Assembly (NCBI RefSeq): GCF_029626265.1
Contig: NZ_JARUBN010000001.1
Span: 5,583,001-5,647,000 of the forward strand
Source: Micromonospora sp. WMMD1102
GTDB taxonomy: Bacteria > Actinomycetota > Actinomycetes > Mycobacteriales > Micromonosporaceae
Direction of reading: 5' to 3'
Length of the DNA stretch: 64,000 bases
Positions within the stretch are counted from its first letter, which is position 1; each line of letters starts with the position of its first letter. Below are positions 17,931 to 27,686 of the stretch, one piece after another. The translations under genes were made by a program, and so were the position numbers. The notes below the pieces were generated by a model, which saw only the letters and a program-made list of their open reading frames with translations, did no database searches and was not told the origin of the DNA.

Positions 17931-19672
17931 GCTGGCGCCCCCTCCATAAGCGACCCCGCCATCACGAGGTCGAGCACGGTGTCTTCGTCGAGTTCTCCGG
18001 CCGGTGCCTCGTGCACCACCCGGCCCTCCCGCATCACCAGTACGCGGTCGGCCAGGCCGAGCACCTCCGGCACCTCGCTGGAGACCAGCAGTACGCCGAC
18101 GCCCTGGGCGGCCAGCGCCCGGATCACCTGGTACAGCTCGGCCCGGGCGCCGACGTCGACGCCCCGGGTCGGCTCGTCGAGCAGCAGCAGCCGGGTGCCG
18201 CCGAGCAGCCAGCGGCCGACCACGACCTTCTGCTGGTTGCCGCCGGAGAGGGTGCGTACCGGTCGTCGCACGTCCCGGGGCCGCAGCTCCAGCCGCTGCG
18301 CGACCTCCTCCGCCTCGGCCCGCTCCCGACCCGCGTCGGTGAAGCCGAGCCGGGCCCAGCGGCTGAAGGTGGCGAGCGTGACGTTGCGGTAGATCGGCTC
18401 GCCGAGCAGCAGTGCCTGGCTCTTGCGCTCCTCCGGTGCCATCCCCATCCCGGCCCGCACGGCTGCGCCGACACTGCCCGGCCGGACCGGCCGGCCGGCC
18501 ATCGTGACCGTGCCGGCGGTGGGCCGGCGGGCCCCGAAGATGGTCTCCAGCAGCTCGGACCGGCCCGAGCCGACAAGCCCGGCGATCCCGACGATCTCGC
18601 CGGCCCGCACGGTGAGCGACACGTCGGCGAACTCGCCCTCGCGGCCGAGGTCGCGCACCTGGAGCAACTCGTCGGCGGCCGGCACCTCGGCGGGGCGGTC
18701 CGGGAAGACGTACTCGATGGTCCGGCCGGTCATCCGGCTGACCAGGTCGCGGGTCGGCGTGGTCCGGGCCGGCAGGTTCGCCGCCGTGGTCCGGCCGTCC
18801 TTGAGTACGGTGACCCGGTCGCCGATCTCGCGGATCTCCTCCAGCCGGTGCGAGATGTAGATGACCGCGATGCCCTGTGCGGTCAGCTCCCGGATGATCC
18901 GGAACAGGTTGCCGACCTCGTCGTGTGCCAGCACCGCGCTCGGCTCGTCCATGATGATCAGTCGTGCCTCGTGCGAGAGTGCCCGGGCCATGCTGACGAT
19001 CTGCTTGCCGGCCGACGGCAGCGAGCGGACCATCCGGCGGGGCGGGATCTCCGGGTGCCCGAGCCGGGCCAGGATCTGCCGGGTCTGCCGGGCCATGTAG
19101 CCACGGCGGACGAAGCCGAGCTGGCGCGGCTCGTGCCCGAGGAAGGCGTTCTCCGCCACCGAGAGGTCGTCGACCAGGTCGAGTTCCTGGTAGATGGTGG
19201 CGATCCCGGCCTTCATCGCGGCCTGCGGGTTGCCGAAGGAGGCCGGCTCGCCGAGCCACTCCACCTGACCGGAGTCGGGCTGGTGGGCACCGGAGAGCAC
19301 CTTGATCAGCGTCGACTTGCCGGCGCCGTTCTGGCCGAGCAGGCAGTGCACCTCGCCGGCCCGCACCTCCAGCTGCACCCCGTCCAGGGCGCGTACGCCG
19401 GGGAAGGTCTTCACCACGTCGGTGAGCCTCAGCACGACCTCGCCGGGAACGGTGTCGGCGGGCGCGCTCACCAGCGGCGGCGGGTCGCCGGCCGGGGCGG
19501 TCGGGTCCGCACCCTCCGCGCCGGCCGTGCCTTCCGCGGCGGGTCCGCTCCGCTCGCCGGCAGCCGTCCGCTGCGCGGGGACGGTGGCTCCGGCGGCGGC
19601 GGACTGCTCGTCGGCGGCCTGCTCGGCGGCGGCTCGCCCGTCCGGGGTGGGTCGCTCGTCGGCTGCGGTCAT
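17927..19672 (-). CDS. Sugar ABC importer ATPase, duplicated cassettes (RbsA type)
   Basis: 581 residues. After an unusual ~90-residue Ala/Glu/Pro-rich N-terminal tail there are two ABC cassettes. First: LLGQNGAGKSTLIK (Walker A), RSLPSAGKQIVSMARALS (signature), LIIMDEPSAVL (Walker B). Second: GLVGSGRSELLETIFG (the degenerate Walker A normal in RbsA/MglA), LSGGNQQKVVVGRWL, LLLLDEPTRGVDVG. It powers sugar uptake. The extended N-terminus is the odd feature; an internal start after it is possible but I see no better ribosome site. Confidence 0.92.
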   Translation of the reverse strand: MTAADERPTPDGRAAAEQAADEQSAAAGATVPAQRTAAGERSGPAAEGTAGAEGADPTAPAGDPPPLVSAPADTVPGEVVLRLTDVVKTFPGVRALDGVQLEVRAGEVHCLLGQNGAGKSTLIKVLSGAHQPDSGQVEWLGEPASFGNPQAAMKAGIATIYQELDLVDDLSVAENAFLGHEPRQLGFVRRGYMARQTRQILARLGHPEIPPRRMVRSLPSAGKQIVSMARALSHEARLIIMDEPSAVLAHDEVGNLFRIIRELTAQGIAVIYISHRLEEIREIGDRVTVLKDGRTTAANLPARTTPTRDLVSRMTGRTIEYVFPDRPAEVPAADELLQVRDLGREGEFADVSLTVRAGEIVGIAGLVGSGRSELLETIFGARRPTAGTVTMAGRPVRPGSVGAAVRAGMGMAPEERKSQALLLGEPIYRNVTLATFSRWARLGFTDAGRERAEAEEVAQRLELRPRDVRRPVRTLSGGNQQKVVVGRWLLGGTRLLLLDEPTRGVDVGARAELYQVIRALAAQGVGVLLVSSEVPEVLGLADRVLVMREGRVVHEAPAGELDEDTVLDLVMAGSLMEGAPA

Positions 19673-19776
19673 GACGTCCCCTCGGTCTGCTCGTCGCCGG
19701 CCCGGCCCCCCGGCCGGGCCGGTGGCCGGGGTCGAAAGACGCGCCCGGCGGCTTTCACCGGTCGGTGCCGGCCGGT

Positions 19777-19882
19777 CCGGCCGTCGCCCGCGCTCCGGCC
19801 GGTCACGACGTCGGCTCGGCTGCCCGGTGCGTGTCGCGGCCCCCACCCCCGGCCGTCGCCCGCGCTCCGGCCGGTCACGACG
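19777..19882. repeat. 34-base direct repeat covering the ROK stop codon
   Basis: CCGGCCGTCGCCCGCGCTCC followed by GGCCGGTCACGACG occurs identically at 19777-19810 and 19849-19882, 72 bases apart. The second copy contains the stop codon of the ROK gene, so the first looks like a duplication of that 3' end in the gap before the ATPase gene. Confidence 0.75.
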
Positions 19883-21053
19883 CCTCCCCGAACGCGACGT
19901 CGGTGGCGAGCACGGCCGCCCCGGCGACCCCGGCCCGGGGACCGAGTTCGGAGAGCACCACCGGCAGGTTGCCGGTGGCCAGCGGCAACGAGCGCCGGTA
20001 GACCACGCTGCGGATCTCCGCCAGCAGGATGTGGCCGAGCTGGGCCAGCCCGCCGCCGATGACGATCATCGACGGGTTGGCGAAACTGACCAGGCCGGCC
20101 AGTACGCCGCCGACCCGGCGACCGCCGTCGCGGATCAGCCGGATGCAGGTGACGTCCCCCTCGATGGCGCCCTCGGCGACGTCCAGCGCGGTGACCGTAC
20201 CGGTGGCGGTGAGCCGCTCGGCCAGCGCCGGCGAGGCGCCGCTGCGGGCCGCCGTGGTCGCCTCCTTGGCCAGCGCGGCACCGCTGAACAGCGCCTCCAG
20301 GCAGCCGACGTTGCCGCACGAGCACATCGGCCCGTGCGAGTCGACCTGGATGTGCCCGATGTCGCCGGCACAGCCGTCGGTGCCCCGGTAGACCTCGCCG
20401 GAGAGGTAGATCCCGCAGCCGATGCCGGTGCCGATCTTGACGAACAGGAAGTCGTCGACCGAGTGCGCCACCCCGCCATGCCGCTCGCCGATGGCCATGA
20501 TGTTGACGTCGTTGTCCACCACCGCCGGGCAGCCGTGCTCGCGGGTCAGCAGTTCCCGGACGGGGAACCGGTCCCAGCCGGGCATGATCGGCGGCGAGAC
20601 CGGTACGCCGTCCCGGAAGCTCACCGGCCCGGGTACGCCGATGCCGACGGCGTGCAGCCGCTCGTACGCCCCGTCGACCTGGGCCTTGTGCAGCAGCTCG
20701 TTCACCCGTTGCAGGATCGCCTTGGGGCCGATCCGGATGTCGGTCGGCTCGGCGTACGCGGCGACGGGTTCGAGCCGGCCGTTGACCACCTCGACGTCGA
20801 TCGAGCTGGCGCCCAGGTCGACGGCGGCGAACCGCAGGTCGGGGCTGAGTTCGACGAGTGTGGAGCGGCGCCCGCCCCGGGAGGCGGCGAGTCCGGCCTC
20901 CGCCACGTAGCCCAGGCCGACCAGCCGTTCCAGCTCGGCCAGCAACCGGGGCCGGGGGATCTGCAACCGGTCGGCGAGTTCGGCCCGGGACACCGCGCCC
21001 TCGTCGCGCAACAGCCTGAGCAGCCGCAGATGCAGCGCTTCGGGGGTGCGCAC
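19875..21053 (-). CDS. ROK-family transcriptional regulator
   Basis: 392 residues. N-terminal winged helix (LLRDEGAVSRAELADRLQIP) followed by the ROK actin-like fold: DLGASSIDVEVVNG, GIGVPGPV, PAVVDNDVNIMAIGE, FVKIGTGIGCGIYL, and the zinc-binding GHIQVD...CSCGNVGCLEAL. Members sense a sugar and repress transport genes. It heads the importer operon and probably controls it; a strong inverted repeat and a promoter lie directly upstream. Confidence 0.92.
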   Translation of the reverse strand: MRTPEALHLRLLRLLRDEGAVSRAELADRLQIPRPRLLAELERLVGLGYVAEAGLAASRGGRRSTLVELSPDLRFAAVDLGASSIDVEVVNGRLEPVAAYAEPTDIRIGPKAILQRVNELLHKAQVDGAYERLHAVGIGVPGPVSFRDGVPVSPPIMPGWDRFPVRELLTREHGCPAVVDNDVNIMAIGERHGGVAHSVDDFLFVKIGTGIGCGIYLSGEVYRGTDGCAGDIGHIQVDSHGPMCSCGNVGCLEALFSGAALAKEATTAARSGASPALAERLTATGTVTALDVAEGAIEGDVTCIRLIRDGGRRVGGVLAGLVSFANPSMIVIGGGLAQLGHILLAEIRSVVYRRSLPLATGNLPVVLSELGPRAGVAGAAVLATDVAFGEAS

Positions 21054-21105
21054 AGGGACTCACCTCCGTCAGGCATCCGTTCACGTCGACGCAACGTCAG
21101 CGCGT

Positions 21106-21145
21106 TGTGCTCGACACAGTAGGAGTCTTCGGAAGGGCGTGTCTA
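21106..21145 (-). promoter_or_regulatory. Promoter of the ROK/importer operon, shares TGTGTCGAGCACA
   Basis: Minus strand: TAGACA at 21145-21140, 18-base spacer, TACTGT at 21121-21116, with TGTGTCGAGCACA (21118-21106) running through the end of the -10. The block from TA to CACA matches the sugar dehydrogenase promoter at 4694-4709 in 15 of 16 positions. The predicted leader is about 55 bases. Confidence 0.6.
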
Positions 21146-21165
21146 GAGCTTCATCCAAGATGACG

Positions 21166-21195
21166 CTAACTTTTGTCCTAACGGACGAAAGTTAG
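21166..21195. promoter_or_regulatory. 13-bp inverted repeat, candidate ROK operator
   Basis: CTAACTTTTGTCC and GGACGAAAGTTAG are inverted repeats matching at 12 of 13 positions around TAAC, just upstream of the ROK promoter. The GTTAG-TTT...AAA-CTAAC layout resembles known ROK (XylR/NagC-type) operators. It also lies ~50 bases after the YihY stop, so a terminator role is possible, but there is no T-run. Confidence 0.55.
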
Positions 21196-21243
21196 TTGTT
21201 GATCAAGGGAAGGGCTGCCTGACCGAGGGAGCGCTCTCGCCGA

Positions 21244-22194
21244 TCAGTCGCGATCCCGTTTCCTGAGCTTGCGGTCGTCCCGGAGCGAGACGTACGGTTC
21301 GCGGTCCGCCGGCCCGCCCGACCGGATCGTCCGCTCCCGTTCCAGTTCCGCGCTGAGTTCGGCACCGAGCAGGATGGCGACGTTGGAGAGCCAGAGCCAG
21401 ACCAGGAAGACGATCACACCGGCCAGCGAGCCGTAGGTCCGGTTGTACGAGGCGAAGTAGCTCACGTAGAGCGCGAAGCCGGCCGAGACCACCGCCCAGA
21501 CCAGCACCGCGAAGACGCCGCCGGGACTGATCCAGCGGAACCGCTGGCGCACGTTGGGCGCGGCCCAGTAGAGCACGGCGAAGATCAGACTGACCAGCAG
21601 CACGAGTACCGGCCACTTGCCGATGTCCCAGGCCGTCACGCCGGCCTCGCCGACGCCCAGCCGCCGGCCCAGCTGCGCGGAGAGCCGCCCGCTGAACACC
21701 AGCAGCACCAGGCTGACCAGCACCAGCAGCCCGACCAGGGCGGTCAGGCCGACCCGCAGCAGCAGGGTCCGGGCCAGCGGACGACCCTCCGGCACGTCGT
21801 AGATCACGTTGGCCGCCCGGGTGAAGGCGCCGAGATAACCCGAGGCGGTCCAGAACGCACCGAGGATGCCGAGCACCGCCACCACACCGGCGGTCCCGGT
21901 GCTCCCCTGCACCTGGTCGATCCCGGTCAGCAGGATGTCCCGGGCCGACGCTGCCGGTACGACGTCCCGGACCACGTTGCGCACCCCGCGCACCGCCGCG
22001 TCGCCGAGCAGGCCCAGCACCGCCACCAGGACCAGCAGGACCGGAAAGAGCGAGAGCACGCCGTAGTAGGTGAGCGCCGCCGCCCAGTCGGTGAGGTTGT
22101 CCGCCTGCGCCTCCCGGAGGGTCCGGCGCAGCACCGCGGCCCAGGCGCCCCGGGGCAGCCGCCACGGCGACCCGGACGTCCGCTTGCCGGTCAT
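21244..22194 (-). CDS. YihY/BrkB-family inner membrane protein
   Basis: 316 residues, ATG behind GAGGAGG. Six hydrophobic segments (YYGVLSLFPVLLVLVAVLGL first; VGLTALVGLLVLVSLVLLVF; VLWAAPN-type loop; GVFAVLVWAVVSAGFALYV; LAGVIVFLVWLWLSNVAILL) and the family motif AALTYYGVLSLFP. YihY proteins are membrane proteins of unclear role, once misnamed RNase BN. The C-terminal ~25 residues are charged (LRDDRKLRKRDRD). Confidence 0.9.
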   Translation of the reverse strand: MTGKRTSGSPWRLPRGAWAAVLRRTLREAQADNLTDWAAALTYYGVLSLFPVLLVLVAVLGLLGDAAVRGVRNVVRDVVPAASARDILLTGIDQVQGSTGTAGVVAVLGILGAFWTASGYLGAFTRAANVIYDVPEGRPLARTLLLRVGLTALVGLLVLVSLVLLVFSGRLSAQLGRRLGVGEAGVTAWDIGKWPVLVLLVSLIFAVLYWAAPNVRQRFRWISPGGVFAVLVWAVVSAGFALYVSYFASYNRTYGSLAGVIVFLVWLWLSNVAILLGAELSAELERERTIRSGGPADREPYVSLRDDRKLRKRDRD

Positions 22195-22253
22195 CCCGCC
22201 CTCCTCGCCGGCACCCCGCCGCCGACCACTCCGGCAGTCGGCGCTGTCGCCTA

Positions 22254-22268
22254 ACTACTCAAAGTAGT
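22254..22268. promoter_or_regulatory. ACTACT-CAA-AGTAGT inverted repeat upstream of the yihY-like gene
   Basis: A perfect 6-bp dyad with a 3-base centre, in a relatively AT-rich pocket about 60 bases before the yihY-like start. It could be an operator. No regulator for it is encoded nearby. Confidence 0.35.
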
Positions 22269-22372
22269 CATCCGGGATGGTCGCGTCCGGCTTATCGGTC
22301 AGGCTCGGGCCGGCACGCCCTGTCCCGTCCCGCCCCGGCGCGCCCTTTCCCCGTCCCGACCGCCGCCCGGGT

Positions 22373-23182
22373 TCACTTGCAGAGCAGCCGGCCCATCCGG
22401 CGGCCGGCGACGAAGAGGCCGAGCGCGGTCACTCCGAGCAGGTAGCCGACGTCGAGGAGTTCGGCCCAGCCGCCGCCCTGCACCGTGATGCCCCGGACCA
22501 GGTGCACCGCGCGGTAGAGCGGCGTCACCTCCACCAGCCAGCGCAGCACCGCCGGGTACGCCTCGGCCGGCACGAACGTCCCGGAGAAGAGGAAGAGGGC
22601 GAACTGGGCCGAGCCCATCAGGTCGAAGTCCTGCCAGCTGCGCATGAAGGTGGAGAGCGCCATGCCCAGCCCGCCGAACGCGAAGCCGACGAGCACGGCG
22701 GCCGGGAAGGCGACGAGTGCGCGTACCGGGCTGGTCAGGTCCAGCCCCACCATCACGGCCAGGAACGCCGCCGAGTAGAGGCTGCCCCGGAGCATCGCCC
22801 AGCCCAGCTCGCCGAGGGCGATCTCGAACGGCTGCACCGGGGTGGCGAGGATCCCGTCGTACAGCTTCATGTACTTCATCTTGCCGAAGAAGTTGAACGT
22901 CGTTTCGGCCAGCGCCCCGCTCATCGCCGAGGCTGCCAGCATCGCCGGCGCCACGAAGGCCGCGTACGACACCACGGTGCCGCCCGGCAGCGTCAGGTCG
23001 CCGACCAGCTCCCCCACCCCGACGCCGATGGAGAGCAGATAGAGCAGCGGCTCGAAGAAGCCCGAGATCAGCACCACCCAGTACGCGGACTTCAGTGCGG
23101 CGACGTTGCGTTCGGTCACCGAGGCCGCCCGCCGGGGCGCACCCTCGAAACTGATCAGCCGGGGCAGGACGATGCTGACCAC
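22373..23182 (-). CDS. ABC-2 type exporter permease (NodJ-like)
   Basis: 269 residues from GTG. Six hydrophobic segments of the ABC-2 membrane family (FFEPLLYLLSIGVGVGEL, YAAFVAPAMLAASAMSGAL, FNFFGKMKYMKLYDGILATP, SGTFVPAEAYPAVLRWL, TPLYRAVHLVRGI). NodJ/DrrB-like permeases export small molecules or lipids. It follows a sister permease and their ATPase, the three making one exporter; the 66-base gap suggests the same transcript. Confidence 0.85.
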   Translation of the reverse strand: MVSIVLPRLISFEGAPRRAASVTERNVAALKSAYWVVLISGFFEPLLYLLSIGVGVGELVGDLTLPGGTVVSYAAFVAPAMLAASAMSGALAETTFNFFGKMKYMKLYDGILATPVQPFEIALGELGWAMLRGSLYSAAFLAVMVGLDLTSPVRALVAFPAAVLVGFAFGGLGMALSTFMRSWQDFDLMGSAQFALFLFSGTFVPAEAYPAVLRWLVEVTPLYRAVHLVRGITVQGGGWAELLDVGYLLGVTALGLFVAGRRMGRLLCK

Positions 23183-23248
23183 GACAAGCCTCTCTGCTGC
23201 TCGGAACGGCCGGAAGACCGGACGGGGCGGACGGCGGCCGACGACGAC

Positions 23249-24061
23249 TCAGACCACCAGCCGACGACGGAACGCCGCGTGCGCCAGCCACCAGCCGACG
23301 GCGGCCCAGGCGGCGAGGTAGAGCAGGTGACCGGCGACCGACCAGGCCGGCGCGACGCCGAGGGTGGCGGCCCGGCACAGGTCGACGCCGTGCCAGAGCG
23401 GCGAGGCGTACGCCAGCCAGCGCAGCACCGCCGGCAGCGACTCGACCGGGAAGAACACCCCGGCGAAGAGGGTCATCGGGATCACCGCGAACCGGAACAG
23501 CAGCGCCAGGTAGCTGTCGCTGCGGATCGAGGAACTGTACGCGAAGACCGGTGCCGCCACCGCCGCCCCGACCAGCGCCACCAGCGGCAGGGTCGCCAGC
23601 GCCCACGGCGAGTGCAGCGTGCCGAACGCCGCCGCCACCAGCAGGAAGCCGAGGCTGCTGCTGAGCACCCGGAAGAGCACGAAGCTGAGCTGGCCGCCGA
23701 GGATGTCCGCGACCCGCAGCGGGGTGGCCGCCTGCGCGAAGTAGATCCTGATCCACTCGAAGTTGCCGAGCACCGGCCAGGTGGACTCGCCGATCGCCAC
23801 CTGGAGCACTGTCGAGGCGATCAGGCCCGGCACCAGGAAGTCGAGGTAGCTCACCCCGGCCACCGGCGCCTCGACGTACGCCCCGACGCCCACCCCGAAG
23901 CCGAGCATGGTGAGCAGCGGCAGCAGGAACGACGAGAAGACGCCGGCCCGCCAGGTGCGCCGGTATGCCACCAGGTGGTATTCGAGCACCGCCAGCGCGC
24001 GGAACCGGCCGACCACACCGGCCGGCGGCCGGGTCACCGGCGGGGTCTCCAGCAGGGCCAT
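23249..24061 (-). CDS. ABC-2 type exporter permease (second subunit)
   Basis: 270 residues (MALLETPPVTRP). ABC-2 family helices: FSSFLLPLLTMLGFGVGVGAY, YLDFLVPGLIASTVLQVAIG, FEWIRIYFAQAATPLRVADI, TLFAGVFFPVESLPAVLRWL, SPLWHGVDLCRAA. Clearly a paralogue of the next permease (same order of PV-x-x-LPAVLRWL and SPLWHxVDL motifs), suggesting a heterodimeric channel. Starts one base after the ATPase stop. Confidence 0.87.
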   Translation of the reverse strand: MALLETPPVTRPPAGVVGRFRALAVLEYHLVAYRRTWRAGVFSSFLLPLLTMLGFGVGVGAYVEAPVAGVSYLDFLVPGLIASTVLQVAIGESTWPVLGNFEWIRIYFAQAATPLRVADILGGQLSFVLFRVLSSSLGFLLVAAAFGTLHSPWALATLPLVALVGAAVAAPVFAYSSSIRSDSYLALLFRFAVIPMTLFAGVFFPVESLPAVLRWLAYASPLWHGVDLCRAATLGVAPAWSVAGHLLYLAAWAAVGWWLAHAAFRRRLVV

Positions 24062-24062
24062 C

Positions 24063-25025
<963 letters not shown>

Positions 25026-25185
25026 GCCCCACCGAGTTTCGGCCACACAGCGGCCCAGGTCACCCGGCCACCAGCGGCGGGCGCACCCCGGGTCGGATCA
25101 CCGACGGCAGCCCGGAGGTCGCGGTCCGACCGCGCCGGCTCGTCGGGCCACCGACGGCGGCCGGGAGCGATGCGACCGCGCCGGC

Positions 25186-25728
25186 TCAGAGGTCCGGGTC
25201 GGTCCCGGAGCGGGCCGCCGCCACCAGGCGGTCGGTCTCGGCCAGCACGGCGGGATCGTCGGCCGGGGTACCCGGGTCGTAGCGGACCGTCCAGGTCAGC
25301 CCGTCGACGCCGCGCACCTGCCGGGCCGCTATCCGCAGGCCGCCACCGGGCAACCGGTGGTGCGCCGTGTACCCCACCGACCGGGTCACCCTGGCCCGCA
25401 CCTGGTGCGGCACGTCACCCGGATCGAGGAGCAGGTACGTCCGGACCGCGCCGTCCGCCACCACCCGGTAGTCGGCGCGTTCCTCGACCAGCTCGGCCGG
25501 GGTGACCGCCAGATCCCGCCCCGACCAGACCGCCTTGTGCACGTCGTGCCAGCCGAGCCGGGCCACCTCGCCGGGCAGCCAGAGCCCACGGTCGGTGACC
25601 ACCACGATTTCCTCGCCGTCGGCCGCCCGGGCCCAGTCGAGCACCCGCTCGGCGGGCTCCAGCCGGGGACGCCGATCGGGCGGCAGCTTCCGGCCCCGCC
25701 GGAACAGGTTGAACCCCTGCACGGTCAC
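25186..25728 (-). CDS. Conserved protein encoded directly after dnaG, function unknown
   Basis: 180 residues from GTG (VTVQGFNLFRRG), overlapping the dnaG stop by GTGA, so translation is probably coupled. Soluble, mixed alpha/beta: EEIVVVTDRGLWLP, VARLGWHDVHKAVWSG, YTAHHRLPGGGLRIAARQV, LTWTVRYDPG. I know similar proteins next to dnaG in actinomycetes but no function. The 160 bases beyond it carry a short direct repeat (CGACCGCGCCGGCTC) and no gene. Confidence 0.8.
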   Translation of the reverse strand: MTVQGFNLFRRGRKLPPDRRPRLEPAERVLDWARAADGEEIVVVTDRGLWLPGEVARLGWHDVHKAVWSGRDLAVTPAELVEERADYRVVADGAVRTYLLLDPGDVPHQVRARVTRSVGYTAHHRLPGGGLRIAARQVRGVDGLTWTVRYDPGTPADDPAVLAETDRLVAAARSGTDPDL

Positions 25729-27605
25729 AGACCCCCCATCGCCTGCTCCCGCAGGGCTCGCGCGTGCTGTTCCAGGGAGAGCAACTCGCCGAAGAGCGCG
25801 AAGTACTCGTCCTTGTTGGCGGTCGGGTTGACCCGCTGCACCTTCGACTTCAGGTCCCGGATCCGGCTGGTCACCGACCCCCACTCCAGCCGGGCCAGGG
25901 TGATCGAGACGTACCGGGGATCGGGTTCGCCGTCCAGTCGCAGCGGCTCCACGGCCAGCTCGCCGACGAGCGCCGCCGCGGCCAGGTCGCCGCAGGCGTC
26001 CCGGACCCGTTCGATCCAGACCGCGCCGCCGGTCGCCGACGCCGCGCCGCCGGCCTCCTCGACCGCGGCCCGCACCACCCGGTGTACGGGGTGCAGGTAG
26101 ACCTCGGCGGCCAGCGCGTCGAACATCGGGCCGGCCAGCACCGGCACCTGGAGGGCGAGTTTGAGCGCCTCCCGTTCCACGAGCGACTGCGGGTTGTCGA
26201 TCACCGGCTCGGCGACCGGTCGCTGCGGCCGGGTCGGCTCGGTGCCCCGACGGGACTGCCCGGTCCCCTGCCCTGCGGCGGCGGCGTTCAGCACCGCCCG
26301 CTGCACCGGCTCGATCTCCATGCCGAGGTCACCGGCGAGCTTGCGGACGTACTCCGGGCGCTTCTCCCGGTCCTTGAGCCGGGCCACCAACGGCGCGGCC
26401 CGGCGCATCGCCTCCACCCGGCCGTCGACGGTGTCCAGGTCGTACCGGTCGAGGATCTGGCGCAGCGCGAAGTCGACGAGCGGTTCGCGGCGGGCGACCA
26501 GGTCCCGCACCGCCAGGTCGCCCTTTGCCAGCCGCAGCTCGCACGGGTCCATGTTGTCCGGGCTGATCGCGATGAAGGTACGCCCGACGAACCGCTGGTC
26601 GTCCTCGAAGGCCCGCAGCGCCGCCTTCTGCCCGGCGGCGTCGCCGTCGAAGGTGAAGATGATCTCGCCGGCCACCGAGTCGGTGTCCATCAGCAGCCGG
26701 CGCAGCACCGAGATGTGGTCGGTGCCGAACGCCGTGCCGCAGGTCGCCACCGCCGTCGGCACCCCGGCCAGGTGGCAGGCCATCACGTCGGTGTACCCCT
26801 CGACGATCACCGCCCGCCCCTGCCGGGCGATCTCCCGCTTCGCCTGGGAGATGCCGTAGAGCACGTGCGACTTCTTGTAGATCGGCGTCTCCGGGGTGTT
26901 CAGGTATTTCGGGCCGTCGTCGTCGTCGAAGAGCTTGCGGGCGCCGAAGCCGATCACGTCGCCGGTCAGGTCCTTGATCGGCCAGAGCAGCCGGCGCCGG
27001 AACCGGTCGATGAGCGAGCCGGACCGGGCCGGTTTGGCCAGCCCGGCGGTGACCAGTTCCTGCGCCGTGAAGCCCTGCTGCCGCAGGTGTTTGGTGAGCG
27101 GGTCCCAGCCGTCCGGGGCGAAGCCGCAGCCGTACGTCTGCGCCGCCGTGCGGTCGAAGCCGCGCTGGGCCAGGAACTCCCGGGCCGGCCGGGCCCCGGC
27201 GGCGCCGAGCTGGCCGGCGTAGAACTCGGCGGCGGCGGTGTGCGCGGCAACCAGCCGCTGCTTCTGGCCCTGCTGCGGCCGGACCGGCGCCGGGCCGGCC
27301 TCGATGTAGCGCAGCTGGAGGTTGGCCCGGTCGGCGAGCCGTTCGACCGACTCGACGAAGGTCAGGTGCTCGGCGTCCATCAGGAACTTGATCGCGTCCC
27401 CGCCTGCCCCACAACCGTGGCAGAAATAGACATTTCGGGCAGGAGCGACGGTGAACGACGGGGTCTTCTCGTCGTGGAACGGGCAGAGGCCCTTGAGGTT
27501 GCCGCCGCCGGCCGACCGCAGCGTGACGGTCTCGGAGATGATGTCGGCAATCGAGGTGCGCTCGCGTACCAGCGCGATGTCCTCGTCGCGGATCCGCCCG
27601 GCCAC
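25725..27605 (-). CDS. dnaG: DNA primase DnaG
   Basis: 626 residues from GTG (VAGRIRDEDIALVRERT), three codons after another GTG. CHC2 zinc finger near residues 40-65 (CPFHDE...VYFCHGCGAGGD), then the TOPRIM core (VIVEGYTDVMACHLAG with catalytic Glu; FTFDGDAAGQKAALRAF with the DxD). The C-terminal ~180 residues form a DnaB-interaction region. It makes RNA primers at the replication fork. Length is normal for actinomycete DnaG. Confidence 0.96.
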   Translation of the reverse strand: MAGRIRDEDIALVRERTSIADIISETVTLRSAGGGNLKGLCPFHDEKTPSFTVAPARNVYFCHGCGAGGDAIKFLMDAEHLTFVESVERLADRANLQLRYIEAGPAPVRPQQGQKQRLVAAHTAAAEFYAGQLGAAGARPAREFLAQRGFDRTAAQTYGCGFAPDGWDPLTKHLRQQGFTAQELVTAGLAKPARSGSLIDRFRRRLLWPIKDLTGDVIGFGARKLFDDDDGPKYLNTPETPIYKKSHVLYGISQAKREIARQGRAVIVEGYTDVMACHLAGVPTAVATCGTAFGTDHISVLRRLLMDTDSVAGEIIFTFDGDAAGQKAALRAFEDDQRFVGRTFIAISPDNMDPCELRLAKGDLAVRDLVARREPLVDFALRQILDRYDLDTVDGRVEAMRRAAPLVARLKDREKRPEYVRKLAGDLGMEIEPVQRAVLNAAAAGQGTGQSRRGTEPTRPQRPVAEPVIDNPQSLVEREALKLALQVPVLAGPMFDALAAEVYLHPVHRVVRAAVEEAGGAASATGGAVWIERVRDACGDLAAAALVGELAVEPLRLDGEPDPRYVSITLARLEWGSVTSRIRDLKSKVQRVNPTANKDEYFALFGELLSLEQHARALREQAMGGL

Positions 27606-27686
27606 CGGCCTCACCCCCTCGGCCCTACATCCTGCCCTGCCGGACCGACGCGCACGGCGAAGGGGTGGCGGTGCGCCGGGAGGGGC

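Noticed and set aside
21166-21195. Simple terminator for the yihY-like gene
   Set aside because: No T-run and the AT-rich arms resemble an operator more than the GC-rich terminators of this genome; kept as regulatory instead, though both roles are possible.
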